This document shows positions 18,609 to 27,083 of a stretch of DNA of 64,000 nucleotides, piece by piece. Where the stretch lies: the NCBI GenBank assembly GCA_946482515.1, contig CAMLRS010000010.1, forward strand, positions 1 to 64,000, in the 5' to 3' direction. Position numbers and translations under genes: made by a program. Each line of letters starts with the position of its first letter. Positions within the stretch are counted from its first letter, which is position 1. Source of the stretch: an uncultured Flavobacteriales bacterium. GTDB taxonomy: Bacteria > Bacteroidota > Bacteroidia > Flavobacteriales > Crocinitomicaceae. Under the pieces are notes generated by a model that was given only the letters and a program-made list of their open reading frames with translations, made no database searches and was not told where the DNA came from.

Positions 18609-19070
18609 TCAGAGCAGTCGGGCAAGGGTATCCGCAATGCGTTTCACTTTTGTTTCTTCGGTTTTGGCATCGTAAATCCACTCCACCGTTCGTTTTTGTT
18701 CACTTTCCGAAAGCTCCTGGAAACGCTCGTAAGCACCGGTTTCCAGTTGCAGGCAATCGATCAGTTCCTGGGGAATGCCGTAGGCCGAATAATCGGGGAA
18801 CAGTTGCACAAAAACCGTATCACCGGCTTCTTTTTTCAAGGTTTTCCGAATGGCCACTTTGACCGGCAGGAACAGGTTCCCACCTTTCATGGGCATGAGC
18901 TTGATCTGTCCCAGATCATAGTCGTCGATACAGCCCGTTACTTTCACCCATCCGAACGGAACACCCGGATTTTTCAGCTCTTTTGGCAAGACGATAAACG
19001 TCCAGCCGCCTTTGCCTTCCATGCGCTGCATGATAAACGTGCCTTCTATGAAGGGTTCTGTGTTTTCCAT
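18609..19070 (-). CDS. YdeI/OmpD-associated family protein with DUF1905 domain
   Basis: 153 residues from the ATG at 19070. The first 90 residues match DUF1905 (GGWTFIVLPKELKNPGVPFGWVKVTGCIDD, then LMPMKGGNLFLPVKVAIRKTLKKEAGD). The C-terminal helical part (LSESEQKRTVEWIYDAKTEETKVKRIADTLARL) is the YdeI/OmpD-associated domain. The biochemical function of these proteins is not established. An upstream in-frame start at 19166 adds 32 unconserved residues and was not used. The gene is convergent with the CNNM gene (stops adjoin) and divergent from rimP. Confidence 0.8.
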   Translation of the reverse strand: MENTEPFIEGTFIMQRMEGKGGWTFIVLPKELKNPGVPFGWVKVTGCIDDYDLGQIKLMPMKGGNLFLPVKVAIRKTLKKEAGDTVFVQLFPDYSAYGIPQELIDCLQLETGAYERFQELSESEQKRTVEWIYDAKTEETKVKRIADTLARLL

Positions 19071-19223
19071 TCCGAGAGGGAAATTAGGGAATTTGGAAAT
19101 TCCCAATAATACGTAGCGGTTAGCAATATTACGTAAATCGGTTGATTTTTGCGAAAAACCACTCAAAAACCCCGATTTTCAGCCACTTGCCATACCTGTT
19201 TCCGGAAGAAAATCCCGAAAAAA

Positions 19224-19253
19224 TTGCAATTCGAAAGAAAATACCTATATTTG
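19224..19253 (+). promoter_or_regulatory. Promoter of the rimP-nusA-infB operon
   Basis: TTG (19224-19226), 19 bases, TATATTTG (19246-19253). This is the textbook Bacteroidota arrangement. Transcription should start near 19260, giving a leader of about 55 bases that contains the hairpin at 19282-19306. Confidence 0.8.
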
Positions 19254-19281
19254 CAGCACGAATTTTACACAAACACAGAAC

Positions 19282-19306
19282 GAGGGGACGAAAGTCCCCT
19301 CTTTTT
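19282..19306 (+). terminator. Leader hairpin with GAAA loop and T-run before rimP (possible attenuator)
   Basis: A perfect 8-bp stem GAGGGGAC / GTCCCCTC with loop GAAA (19290-19293) is followed by TTTTT. It lies between the promoter and the rimP start and ends 8-12 bases before ATG. The form is that of an intrinsic terminator, placed where it could attenuate the whole operon. NusA, encoded downstream, modulates such hairpins. Confidence 0.65.
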
Positions 19307-19313
19307 ATCTTAC

Positions 19314-19790
19314 ATGATTACGAAAAAAAAGATAACGGAGCTGGCAGAAGAACGCATGAAGGAGCGCGATAACGGGCTGTTCATCGTCGATCTGACTATC
19401 AGCGCGAAGAATGTCATCCGTCTGGAGCTGGATAAGTACAGCGGTGGCGTGACGGTCGAAGACTGCGTATCCGTTTCGCGCAACATCGAGCACAACCTTG
19501 ACCGCGAAGCTGAGGATTTTGAGCTGCATGTTTCTTCGGCAGGACTCGACAAGCCGCTGCGCGTTCATGCACAATATGTAAAAAACACCGGGCGTGACCT
19601 GGACATCCTGATGAAATCCGGCGAAAAGCTTACCGGAACATTGACCGAGGTAGCAGACAACGGCATTGTGATCACACAAACCGAAAAGCGTGCCATCGAA
19701 GGGAAAAAGAAAAAAGAGATCGTTGAAATCAAGCAGGAGCTGACATTCGACGAGATCGCAGAAGCGAAAATTGTTATTTCATTTAAATAA
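19314..19790 (+). CDS. rimP: Ribosome maturation factor RimP
   Basis: 158 residues from ATG 19314. RimP helps assemble the 30S ribosomal subunit. Visible family features: LELDKYSGGVTVEDCVSVSRNIEHNLDREAEDFELHVSSAGLDKPL (positions about 38-85, given in pieces by the motifs GGVTVEDC and VSSAGLDKPL), then a C-terminal SH3-like part (GEKLTGTLTEVADNGIVI). A longer reading frame from 19149 was rejected because it begins before the promoter. First gene of the rimP-nusA-infB operon, an order kept across bacteria. Confidence 0.95.
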   Translation: MITKKKITELAEERMKERDNGLFIVDLTISAKNVIRLELDKYSGGVTVEDCVSVSRNIEHNLDREAEDFELHVSSAGLDKPLRVHAQYVKNTGRDLDILMKSGEKLTGTLTEVADNGIVITQTEKRAIEGKKKKEIVEIKQELTFDEIAEAKIVISFK

Positions 19791-19797
19791 ATAGACT

Positions 19798-21033
19798 ATG
19801 AATAGCCTGGAACTGGTAGATTCGTTTTCGGAGTTTAAAGAGCTCAAAAGCATCGACAAACAAACGATGCAGCACGTGTTGGAAGACGTCTTCCGTGCAA
19901 TGCTGAAAAAGAAATTCAATACCGATGAGCACATCGACGTGATCGTGAACATCGACAAAGGTGACGTTCAGATCTTCGTGAACAAAGAAGTAGTTGCCGA
20001 CGGCGAAGTGGAAGATCCGAACACGGAAATTTCCATCACAGACGCTCTGAGAATCGGTGACGATTTCGAGATCGGTGAAGAAGTGACCGAAGAATTCCGT
20101 TTCGCGGATTTCGGTCGCCGCAACATCCTGTCGCTGCGTCAGAACCTTATTTCCCGCATCCTCGAGCTCGAGAAAGATCACCTCTACAAGAAATACAAAG
20201 AGCGTATCGGTGAGATCGTTACGGGTGAAGTTTACCAGGTTTGGAAGAAAGAAGTGATGATCCTCGACGACGAAAACAACGAGCTCATCCTGCCGAAATC
20301 CGAGCAGATCCCATCCGATTACTTCAAAAAAGGCGAAGCTATTCGCGCAGTGGTTTCCAAAGTGGACATGCGCAACAGCAGCCCGGTAATCATCCTTTCC
20401 CGCATCGCGCCGGAATTCCTCGAGCGTTTGTTCGAGCTGGAAGTGCCGGAAGTATTCGACGGACTGATCACCATCAAGCGTATCGTTCGCGAACCGGGAG
20501 AAAGAGCAAAAGTTGCCGTAGAATCCTACGACGATCGTATCGATCCGGTTGGAGCCTGCGTTGGTATGAAAGGTTCACGTATCCATGGAATCGTTCGCGA
20601 GCTGCGCAACGAGAACATCGACGTGATCAACTTCACCAACAACCCGCAGCTGCTCATCCAGCGTTCACTTTCGCCTGCTAAGATCACTTCCATCGAGATC
20701 GATGAAGAGAACAAGCGCGCAAGCGTATTCCTCAAGCCAGACCAGGTTTCCCTGGCCATTGGTAAAGGAGGTTACAACATCCGCCTGGCAGGTAAGCTGA
20801 CAGGATACGAAATCGATGTCTTCCGTGACGGCGAAGCTGATTCAGAAGACGTGGATCTCGAAGAATTTGCAGATGAAATCGACGGATGGATCCTCGACGA
20901 GCTCAAAGCAGTCGGTTGCGATACCGCAAAATCCGTTCTCGAGCTCTCTGTTGAAGAACTCGTTCAGCGCACAGATTTGGAAGAAGAAACCGTTCAGGAA
21001 GTACTCAAAATCCTGCGTTCAGAATTCGAATAA
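19798..21033 (+). CDS. nusA: Transcription termination/antitermination protein NusA
   Basis: 411 residues, the length of Bacteroidota NusA (without the C-terminal acidic repeats of E. coli). Binds RNA polymerase and nascent RNA and affects pausing, termination and antitermination. Seen in order: the N-terminal polymerase-binding domain (about 1-125), an S1 domain (about 130-195, GEIVTGEVYQVWKKEVMI), KH domains (GACVGMKGSRIHGIVREL and VSLAIGKGGYNIRLA) and a short helix-hairpin C-terminus (LSVEELVQRTDLEEETVQEVL). It starts 7 bases after rimP. A long hairpin follows. Confidence 0.96.
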   Translation: MNSLELVDSFSEFKELKSIDKQTMQHVLEDVFRAMLKKKFNTDEHIDVIVNIDKGDVQIFVNKEVVADGEVEDPNTEISITDALRIGDDFEIGEEVTEEFRFADFGRRNILSLRQNLISRILELEKDHLYKKYKERIGEIVTGEVYQVWKKEVMILDDENNELILPKSEQIPSDYFKKGEAIRAVVSKVDMRNSSPVIILSRIAPEFLERLFELEVPEVFDGLITIKRIVREPGERAKVAVESYDDRIDPVGACVGMKGSRIHGIVRELRNENIDVINFTNNPQLLIQRSLSPAKITSIEIDEENKRASVFLKPDQVSLAIGKGGYNIRLAGKLTGYEIDVFRDGEADSEDVDLEEFADEIDGWILDELKAVGCDTAKSVLELSVEELVQRTDLEEETVQEVLKILRSEFE

Positions 21034-21050
21034 TAATTGTTAAGCCAAAA

Positions 21051-21083
21051 CTGTTTGACCTCGTTTTAACCGAGGTTAAACAG
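21051..21083. terminator. 13-bp hairpin between nusA and infB
   Basis: CTGTTTGACCTCG (21051-21063) pairs with CGAGGTTAAACAG (21071-21083), one G-T pair, loop TTTTAAC. TTTCTG follows, so the T-run is weak. It may be a partial terminator, a processing site or an mRNA stabiliser between the two genes; a promoter for infB lies directly after it. Confidence 0.55.
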
Positions 21084-21091
21084 TTTCTGAC

Positions 21092-21099
21092 TATCTTTG
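21092..21099 (+). promoter_or_regulatory. -7 box TATCTTTG before infB
   Basis: Exact TAnnTTTG match, 53 bases before the infB ATG. No good -33 TTG. It suggests infB can be transcribed independently of rimP-nusA. Confidence 0.5.
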
Positions 21100-21152
21100 G
21101 ATACGAAAAACCAGTCCACAGCACTGGATAATAAAAAAAGGAGCACTTCTTT

Positions 21153-23936
21153 ATGGCCGGTAAAGCACTAAGATTAGGTAAAGCAGCAGGGGAACTGAAT
21201 GTAGGAATTTCCACAATCGTCGACTTTTTGGCGTCGAAGGGAATTGCTATTGATGCAAACCCGAATTCCAAATTGGAACCGGAACAGTTCGAGCTACTCC
21301 GTACCCAGTTTGCTGCGGACCAAAACCTGAAGGAACAGTCGAAAATGACGGCTGTGAAACGCGAGAAACGCGAAACCATCACCCTGCGTGATGTGAAACC
21401 AGGTGAAGCAGCCGTAGCTGATGAAGAAGACTTCGATGATCGTGCGCTCGAACGCATTAAATCGCAGCCTCCGGTGGTTGCCAAGCCGGAAGAAAAACCG
21501 GTTGTAGAAGAACAACCAAAACCACAACCAGAGGCAGAGGCTCAGCCAGAAGCAGCTCCTGAAACAGGTGGGATCCAGGTGATCGGCAAAATCGATCTCG
21601 ATAAGCTGAACACACGTACCCGTCCTGACAAACGCAAGAAAGAAGACGGTCCGATCGACAAATCCGACTATCCGAAACAGGCAACCGAAGAACCTGCCGC
21701 GGCAGAAAAACCGGTTGAAGCCAAGCCGGAACCTGCAGCGAAAGAGCCGGAAGCAAAAGAAGAGGTGGAAACCATTCGTGCTGAAGCGAAAAAGCTCACA
21801 GGTCCTACCGTTCTCGGAAGAATCGAATTACCGGTTGAAAAACCGAAATCCGTTGGTTCATCCCGTCCAGGCGACGACCGCAAGAAACGCAAACGCATCA
21901 AAACCCAACCGGAAAAACCGGCAGCTGGAGCAGCTGGCGGCGGACCGGGGCAAAATCGCCCTGGAGGCGGTGGAGGTGGCGGCAACCGTCAGGGTGGTGG
22001 CTTTACCAAGTCGCGTTTCGACAAACCGGCCGTTTCCGAGCAGGATATCCAGAAAGAAATCAAAGATACGCTCGCCCGATTGTCTTCCGCAGGAGGAAAA
22101 TCCAAGAGCTCCAAAAACCGTCGCGCCAAGCGTGACCAATTCGCAAGCCGTCGTGAGCAGGAAATGCTCGAAGCGGAATTGCAGGAAAAAGTACTCAAGC
22201 TCACGGAATTCGTAACCGTTTCCGAGCTTGCGTCCATGATGAACGTTTCACCGACACAGGTTATTTCGGCTTGTATGTCACTCGGAATTTTCGCCTCGAT
22301 CAACCAGCGCCTCGACGCAGAGACGATCCAGATCGTAGCAGAAGAATTCGGTTTCGAAACGGAATTCGTTTCGGCAGAAGTGCAGGAAGCGATCCCGGAA
22401 GTGGAAGACAAGGAAGAAGACCTCGTTTCACGTCCGCCGATCATCACCGTAATGGGTCACGTTGACCACGGTAAAACATCCCTGCTCGATAAGATCCGTA
22501 ACGCCAACGTAACCGAAGGCGAAGCAGGAGGAATCACCCAGCACATCGGTGCGTACTCGGTAACGCTCAAAGACGGTCGCAAAATGACCTTCCTCGATAC
22601 ACCGGGTCACGAAGCCTTTACCGCGATGCGTGCACGTGGTGCCCAGGTAACCGACGTTGCGATCATCATTGTAGCAGCAGACGACGACGTCATGCCGCAA
22701 ACCAAGGAAGCGATCTCGCACGCCCAGGCAGCGAACGTTCCGATGGTGTTTGCCATTAACAAGATTGATAAGCCGGGAGCTAATCCCGACAAGATCCGCG
22801 AACAGCTTTCCGCGATGAACATCCTCGTGGAAGAATGGGGTGGGAAATACCAGTGCCAGGAAATTTCGGCCAAGCAGAACCTCAACATCGACGAATTGCT
22901 CGATAAGGTATTGCTCGAAGCGGAAATCCTTAGCCTGCGCGCCAATCCGAATAAAAATGCCGTTGGAACAGTGATCGAATCATCACTCGACAAAGGAAAA
23001 GGATACGTGACCAACATGCTCGTACAGGCCGGTACAATGAAGATCAGTGATGTTGTGCTCGTAGGTCGTAACTATGGCCGTGTGCGCGCCATGCACGATG
23101 AACATGGTAAAATATTGAAAGAAGCAGGGCCAAGCCAGCCGGTTTCCATTCTCGGTATCAACGGTGCGCCAAGCGCGGGTGACTCGTTCCACATTATGGA
23201 CGACGAGCGCGAAGCGAAATCCATTGCTTCCAGAAGAGAGCAGCTGTACCGCGAACAAGGTCTGCGTACGACCAAACACATCACACTCGATGAGATCGGT
23301 CGCCGTCTGGCAATTGGAGACTTCAAGGAATTGAACCTCATCGTTAAAGGTGACGTGGACGGTTCCATCGAAGCACTTTCCGATTCCTTGTTGCGTCTGT
23401 CGACAGAAGAAATCCAGGTGAATATCGTTCACAAAGGCGTTGGTCAGATTACCGAGGCCGATGTAAACCTTGCTTCCGCATCCGATGCGATCATCGTTGG
23501 ATTCCAGGTTCGTCCTTCCGTTTCAGCACGCAGGCTGGCAGAGCAGGAGCAGATCGATATCCGTCTGTATTCTGTAATCTACAAAGCGATCGAGGAATTG
23601 AAAGCGGCAATGGAAGGAATGCTTTCTCCGGACATCGAAGAAAAAGTTACCGGAACAGCAGAAATCCGCGAAACGTTCGAAATCACCAAAGTGGGAACCA
23701 TTGCCGGTTGCTACGTTACCGATGGTACGATCAAGCGCAGCTCGAAAGTGCGTGTGATCCGCGACGGTATTGTGATCCACAGCGGCTTGCTCGGATCGCT
23801 CAAGCGTTTCAAAGACGATGTAAAAGAAGTGAAAAACAATTACGAATGTGGTCTGAACATCGACAAGTTCAACGACATCAAAGTGGGCGACCTCGTGGAA
23901 GCATACGAAGAAGTTGAAGTTGCACGTAAGCTGTAA
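21153..23936 (+). CDS. infB: Translation initiation factor IF-2
   Basis: 927 residues. The GTPase delivers initiator tRNA to the ribosome. Order seen: IF2 N-terminal domain ([26 protein letters not shown], about 4-30), a long charged low-complexity region rich in Glu, Pro, Lys and Ala, a Gly-rich patch (about 265-285), a second IF2_N domain ([25 protein letters not shown]), the G domain with G1 GHVDHGKT (435-442), DTPGHEAF and NKIDKPGAN, then domains II, III and IV. Unusually for this window it has a Shine-Dalgarno-like AAGGAG (21138-21143) 9 bases before ATG. Followed by a terminator. Confidence 0.97.
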   Translation: MAGKALRLGKAAGELNVGISTIVDFLASKGIAIDANPNSKLEPEQFELLRTQFAADQNLKEQSKMTAVKREKRETITLRDVKPGEAAVADEEDFDDRALERIKSQPPVVAKPEEKPVVEEQPKPQPEAEAQPEAAPETGGIQVIGKIDLDKLNTRTRPDKRKKEDGPIDKSDYPKQATEEPAAAEKPVEAKPEPAAKEPEAKEEVETIRAEAKKLTGPTVLGRIELPVEKPKSVGSSRPGDDRKKRKRIKTQPEKPAAGAAGGGPGQNRPGGGGGGGNRQGGGFTKSRFDKPAVSEQDIQKEIKDTLARLSSAGGKSKSSKNRRAKRDQFASRREQEMLEAELQEKVLKLTEFVTVSELASMMNVSPTQVISACMSLGIFASINQRLDAETIQIVAEEFGFETEFVSAEVQEAIPEVEDKEEDLVSRPPIITVMGHVDHGKTSLLDKIRNANVTEGEAGGITQHIGAYSVTLKDGRKMTFLDTPGHEAFTAMRARGAQVTDVAIIIVAADDDVMPQTKEAISHAQAANVPMVFAINKIDKPGANPDKIREQLSAMNILVEEWGGKYQCQEISAKQNLNIDELLDKVLLEAEILSLRANPNKNAVGTVIESSLDKGKGYVTNMLVQAGTMKISDVVLVGRNYGRVRAMHDEHGKILKEAGPSQPVSILGINGAPSAGDSFHIMDDEREAKSIASRREQLYREQGLRTTKHITLDEIGRRLAIGDFKELNLIVKGDVDGSIEALSDSLLRLSTEEIQVNIVHKGVGQITEADVNLASASDAIIVGFQVRPSVSARRLAEQEQIDIRLYSVIYKAIEELKAAMEGMLSPDIEEKVTGTAEIRETFEITKVGTIAGCYVTDGTIKRSSKVRVIRDGIVIHSGLLGSLKRFKDDVKEVKNNYECGLNIDKFNDIKVGDLVEAYEEVEVARKL

Positions 23937-23955
23937 TTGAAAAAGATAACACAGA

Positions 23956-23981
23956 AAAGGCCGGTCATCCGGCCTTTTTTC
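23956..23981 (+). terminator. Rho-independent terminator after infB
   Basis: Stem AAAGGCCGG (23956-23964), loop TCAT, CCGGCCTTT (23969-23977) and a run of T. Ends the rimP-nusA-infB operon. Confidence 0.9.
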
Positions 23982-23997
23982 GTTAGTTTGATTTTGT

Positions 23998-24432
23998 ATG
24001 GAAAAGCTGTCGGCCCGTCTGTTGGAACTAGTGGAAGCATTGCCGCTTCGAAACGGTTTGCGCGTACTGGAAATCGGTTGCGGCCCGGGCGCGGCTGCCC
24101 GTGAAATTGCCCGTCGCATTGGAGACGGGCATGTGCTGGCGATCGATCGTTCTGCCAAAGCCATACAGCTGGCTGAAAAAGCAGCTTCAGAGGAAATTGC
24201 AGCCGGACGTTTGACGTTTCGCCAGGCGGCTATTGAGCAGTTCGAGCTGGAAGAAAACGAGCCACCTTACGATATCGCATTCGCCGCTCGGGTGGGCGCT
24301 TTGGATGGCCGGCATCCGGAAATTGAACAGCAGGCCTTGAAACAAATCGCCAAAGCATTGACGCCGGATGGAAAGCTTTTTATCGATGGTGGAAATCCGC
24401 TGAAGGAATTGTCGTTGACGAACTATCGTTGA
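23998..24432 (+). CDS. Small class I SAM-dependent methyltransferase
   Basis: 144 residues, short for a complete methyltransferase. Motif I is VLEIGCGPGAAAREIA (about 23-38), followed by HVLAIDRSAKAIQLAEKA (motif II region) and a FDIAFAARVGALDGR-like acidic segment (here PPYDIAFAARVG). ALTPDGKLFIDGG matches the strand 5 region. These bind S-adenosylmethionine; the methyl acceptor is unknown. Start ATG at 23998, 17 bases after the infB terminator. Its 3' end overlaps by 10 bases the end of the convergent DUF4395 gene. Confidence 0.8.
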   Translation: MEKLSARLLELVEALPLRNGLRVLEIGCGPGAAAREIARRIGDGHVLAIDRSAKAIQLAEKAASEEIAAGRLTFRQAAIEQFELEENEPPYDIAFAARVGALDGRHPEIEQQALKQIAKALTPDGKLFIDGGNPLKELSLTNYR

Positions 24433-24896
24433 TCGTCTATGGGACTTACTTTTCTCCACAGCATCGAAACAGAGCGATAGAGCATACAACCCACACAAAA
24501 AGCCAGCAGCGATTCCAGCAAGGCAAACACGATCAGCGTGGAACCGAGTGTCAATTGAACGACCAACGACAGCTGAAGGATTTGTACCAGTAAAATGACG
24601 CTGATCACAACGAAGCCAAGTGTTGCGGCAAAGCGTTTCGGTGCTTCATCGACCGGTTGCCTGGGAAGGTTTAAGACAGCTGCGATCTGTTCAGCGAGCA
24701 GTCGCAATGCACTGTAAGAAACCAGTCCGAATGCCCGCAATGCAAAATCGATCCACAGGATCACCGTGAGCTCGACGCAATCGAGGAACAGAGCGGGAGT
24801 GGCCAGAACAACCACCACGCCCGCAATGATCCTGACGATCTGCTCATCCACTTTTCTGCCGTTAACCGGGCAGCCTGGAATGCTTGATTTCCCCAT
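24423..24896 (-). CDS. DUF4395 family membrane protein
   Basis: 157 residues with four hydrophobic segments. Family hallmarks are CPVNGRKVDEQIVRIIAGVVV at the N-terminus, DFALRAF, PKRFAATLGF, and the end motif FCVGCMLY with paired cysteines. Function is unknown; the CPxN and FCVGC cysteines suggest redox or metal involvement. It begins 3 bases after the peroxiredoxin stop, so the two form an operon, which supports an oxidative-stress link by context only. Confidence 0.85.
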   Translation of the reverse strand: MGKSSIPGCPVNGRKVDEQIVRIIAGVVVVLATPALFLDCVELTVILWIDFALRAFGLVSYSALRLLAEQIAAVLNLPRQPVDEAPKRFAATLGFVVISVILLVQILQLSLVVQLTLGSTLIVFALLESLLAFCVGCMLYRSVSMLWRKVSPIDDQR

Positions 24897-24899
24897 CTA

Positions 24900-25535
24900 T
24901 CAAACATTCGGTTGAGGTGTCAGACGCAGATACGGTTTTACTTCCTTAAATCCTTTCGGAAAGCGCGCCGGGATATCTTCGGTTTTGATGGCCGGAACCA
25001 CCACGACATCTTCGCCCTGCTGCCAGTCGGCCGGAGTGGCCACGCTGTAATTGGCGGTCAGCTGCAACGAATCGATCACGCGCAATACTTCATTGAAATT
25101 ACGACCCGTGCTGGCCGGGTAGGTGATGATCAGCTTGATTTTCTTGTCAGGCCCGATCACAAACAACGAGCGAACTGTGAACGTTTCTGAGGCATTCGGG
25201 TGGATCATGTCGTACAGGTTTGCCACGCTGCGGTTTTCATCCGCGATGATGGGGAAATTGACTGTTGTTTGCTGTGTTTCGTTGATGTCGCTGATCCAGC
25301 CTTTGTGCGATTCGACGCTATCAACCGACAACGCCAGCACTTTCGTGTTACGTGCGACAAATTCCTGCGCCAGTTTTGCCGTCTTGCCTAGCTCGGTGGT
25401 GCAAACGGGTGTATAATCTGCCGGGTGGGAAAAGAGAACGCCCCACGAATCGCCGAGGAATTCATACAAGTTCAGGGTTCCAATGGAGCTGTCTGCTGTA
25501 AAATCGGGTGCTGTATCGCCAAGTCGTAATGCCAT
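24900..25535 (-). CDS. 1-Cys peroxiredoxin (Prx6 type)
   Basis: 211 residues. Reduces hydrogen and organic peroxides in the cytosol. The N-terminal AhpC/TSA domain carries the active-site signature HPADYTPVCTTELG with the peroxidatic Cys45 and the conserved Pro38 and Thr42. The C-terminal extension (VLRVIDSLQLTANYSVATPADWQQGEDVVVVP) is the Prx6-type dimer domain. No second, resolving Cys is seen. It has a well-formed promoter (25585-25614) and an inverted repeat in its leader. First gene of a two-gene operon with the DUF4395 gene. Confidence 0.93.
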   Translation of the reverse strand: MALRLGDTAPDFTADSSIGTLNLYEFLGDSWGVLFSHPADYTPVCTTELGKTAKLAQEFVARNTKVLALSVDSVESHKGWISDINETQQTTVNFPIIADENRSVANLYDMIHPNASETFTVRSLFVIGPDKKIKLIITYPASTGRNFNEVLRVIDSLQLTANYSVATPADWQQGEDVVVVPAIKTEDIPARFPKGFKEVKPYLRLTPQPNV

Positions 25536-25557
25536 GATGTTGGATATGAAATTAATA

Positions 25558-25585
25558 GTCTATTTAATCTATCAAATAAGTAGAC
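25558..25585. promoter_or_regulatory. Imperfect inverted repeat in the peroxiredoxin leader
   Basis: GTCTA (25558-25562) and TAGAC (25581-25585) flank an AT-rich core with TTT and AAA arms. It overlaps the edge of the -7 box and the start of transcription on the minus strand, where an operator would lie. No known regulator is implied. Confidence 0.3.
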
Positions 25586-25614
25586 AAATGTAATAATTGA
25601 AGTTGAACCTGCAA
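25585..25614 (-). promoter_or_regulatory. Promoter of the peroxiredoxin operon
   Basis: On the minus strand: TTG (25614-25612), 19 bases, TACATTTG (25592-25585). Both boxes and the spacing match the Bacteroidota consensus. The leader to the ATG at 25535 is about 40 bases. Confidence 0.8.
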
Positions 25615-25840
25615 GCATTATTTTCTTTTTCGAGAAGGACAGGAGTGAAAAAACGCAGCCAAACAGTACGGCATTCCGCAAAATTCGACGGTTGTGTACG
25701 GCTTTCTGCAACAGCTGCCAAAACCTCGCCGGTATCTTTACCAATGAAAGTTAACGAGTTGATGGTTTATCGACGGATTCTTTTTAGACAGACAATTTTT
25801 TACGTACTTAATACTTGCAAATATCCTTTGCTGAATCGGA
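25615..25840. other. Remainder of a 305-base gap between divergent genes
   Basis: Between the peroxiredoxin promoter and the desaturase ATG I see no gene, RNA or repeat. Reading frames here have no conserved sequence. A weak -7-like TATCCTTTG (one base too long) lies at 25822-25830, 10 bases before the next ATG. Confidence 0.5.
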
Positions 25841-27052
25841 ATGGAAAATTTAGCTATCCTCATACCGTTCTTCTTGCTGCTTGCCCTAAGCGAATGGTGG
25901 CTGACGCGCAGATCGAAGCCCGGTCAGTTCTCGAAAGAAAATACCTTGCTGAATATCTGCATCGGTGCAATTGACCGGATTTTATCGCTGGCCAGCTTCG
26001 CACTTTTTTTCCTGGCGCTCGATTTTGTCTATACGCATTTTAGGATCTGGACACCCGCCCAAACGTGGTATCACTGGGTATTGGCTTACATCGCCGTTGA
26101 TTTCGTTTCATACTGGTACCACCGGTTTTCACACCGCATCGCGATTTTGTGGTGCGGACACGTGACCCACCATTCCTCGGACCATTTCAACCTGACAAAC
26201 GGTTTTCGCACGTCGCCTTTCCAGGGACTTTACCGCATTCCTTTCTGGATGGTGCTACCCATTTTGGGTTTTTCGCCGGAAGTATTACTGGTAACGTTCA
26301 TCATTTCCGGGTTGTATGATTTCTTCCTCCACACCCAGAATTTCCCCAAAATCCGGTGGATAGAGCTGATCCTGATCACACCATCGCTGCACAAAGTCCA
26401 CCACGGAAAAAACGATATTTACATCGACAAGAATTACGGCTCAACCTTCGTTATCTGGGACAAACTATTCGGAACCTTCCAGGATGAAACCGAGCCGGTG
26501 GAATACGGAATTCTGAGCAAAGATTACCGCGACGGCGATCCGCTGGATGCCATCTTTCACCACTACAAATACCTCTGGGTGCTGATGAACCATTCGATCT
26601 CATGGAAAAACAAGCTCAAGCTGTTATTAATGCCACCCGACTGGCTTCCCGATGAGGTCGACCGCAATGCGGAATTGTATACGATTGAAACGCTGGCACC
26701 GAAACGTCAGCAGCTCATCTATGCGATCGGTCAGTTTGCTGCATCGGCCATCGGAATCATGGTTATGCTGATTTTTGAAAAAAACGTTTCACTCACCAAT
26801 TTCAGCCTGTACGCCGGATTTTTCCTCACAGGTATGATCGCGGCCACCCGTATTTTGAACCAGCGGGCAAGCATGCGCCTGCGAAGAAATGAGTTGGTTC
26901 GCAACCTCCTGTTTGTATTGTTCTTTGCCGGTATGTATTATTTCGGGGAAAGCCCGGTCAACTTCCTTTACGGTTTGCTGACGGCGTTTACGTTTGCTTT
27001 GTGGTCGATGACGCTTCCGAAAGCGGCAGCCGCCTATCCGTCAATGGAATAA
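25841..27052 (+). CDS. Sterol desaturase / fatty acid hydroxylase superfamily membrane enzyme
   Basis: 403 residues. Di-iron membrane oxygenases of this family hydroxylate or desaturate lipids. The three His clusters are HRFSH (94-98), HVTHH (107-111) and HKVHH (184-188), with membrane helices around them (LAILIPFFLLLALSEWW, IAVDFVSYWYH). After about residue 270 comes an extra C-terminal part with four more hydrophobic segments (LIYAIGQFAASAIGIMVML onward), found in the longer Bacteroidota members. The lipid substrate cannot be told. Single gene, with the WG-repeat gene 31 bases downstream. Confidence 0.9.
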   Translation: MENLAILIPFFLLLALSEWWLTRRSKPGQFSKENTLLNICIGAIDRILSLASFALFFLALDFVYTHFRIWTPAQTWYHWVLAYIAVDFVSYWYHRFSHRIAILWCGHVTHHSSDHFNLTNGFRTSPFQGLYRIPFWMVLPILGFSPEVLLVTFIISGLYDFFLHTQNFPKIRWIELILITPSLHKVHHGKNDIYIDKNYGSTFVIWDKLFGTFQDETEPVEYGILSKDYRDGDPLDAIFHHYKYLWVLMNHSISWKNKLKLLLMPPDWLPDEVDRNAELYTIETLAPKRQQLIYAIGQFAASAIGIMVMLIFEKNVSLTNFSLYAGFFLTGMIAATRILNQRASMRLRRNELVRNLLFVLFFAGMYYFGESPVNFLYGLLTAFTFALWSMTLPKAAAAYPSME

Positions 27053-27083
27053 ATGTTAATTTTAAAACACCATTGACCATCTT

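Noticed and set aside
25597..25974. Frame crossing the desaturase start
   Set aside because: Overlaps the first 130 bases of the desaturase gene in another frame and has no conserved content.
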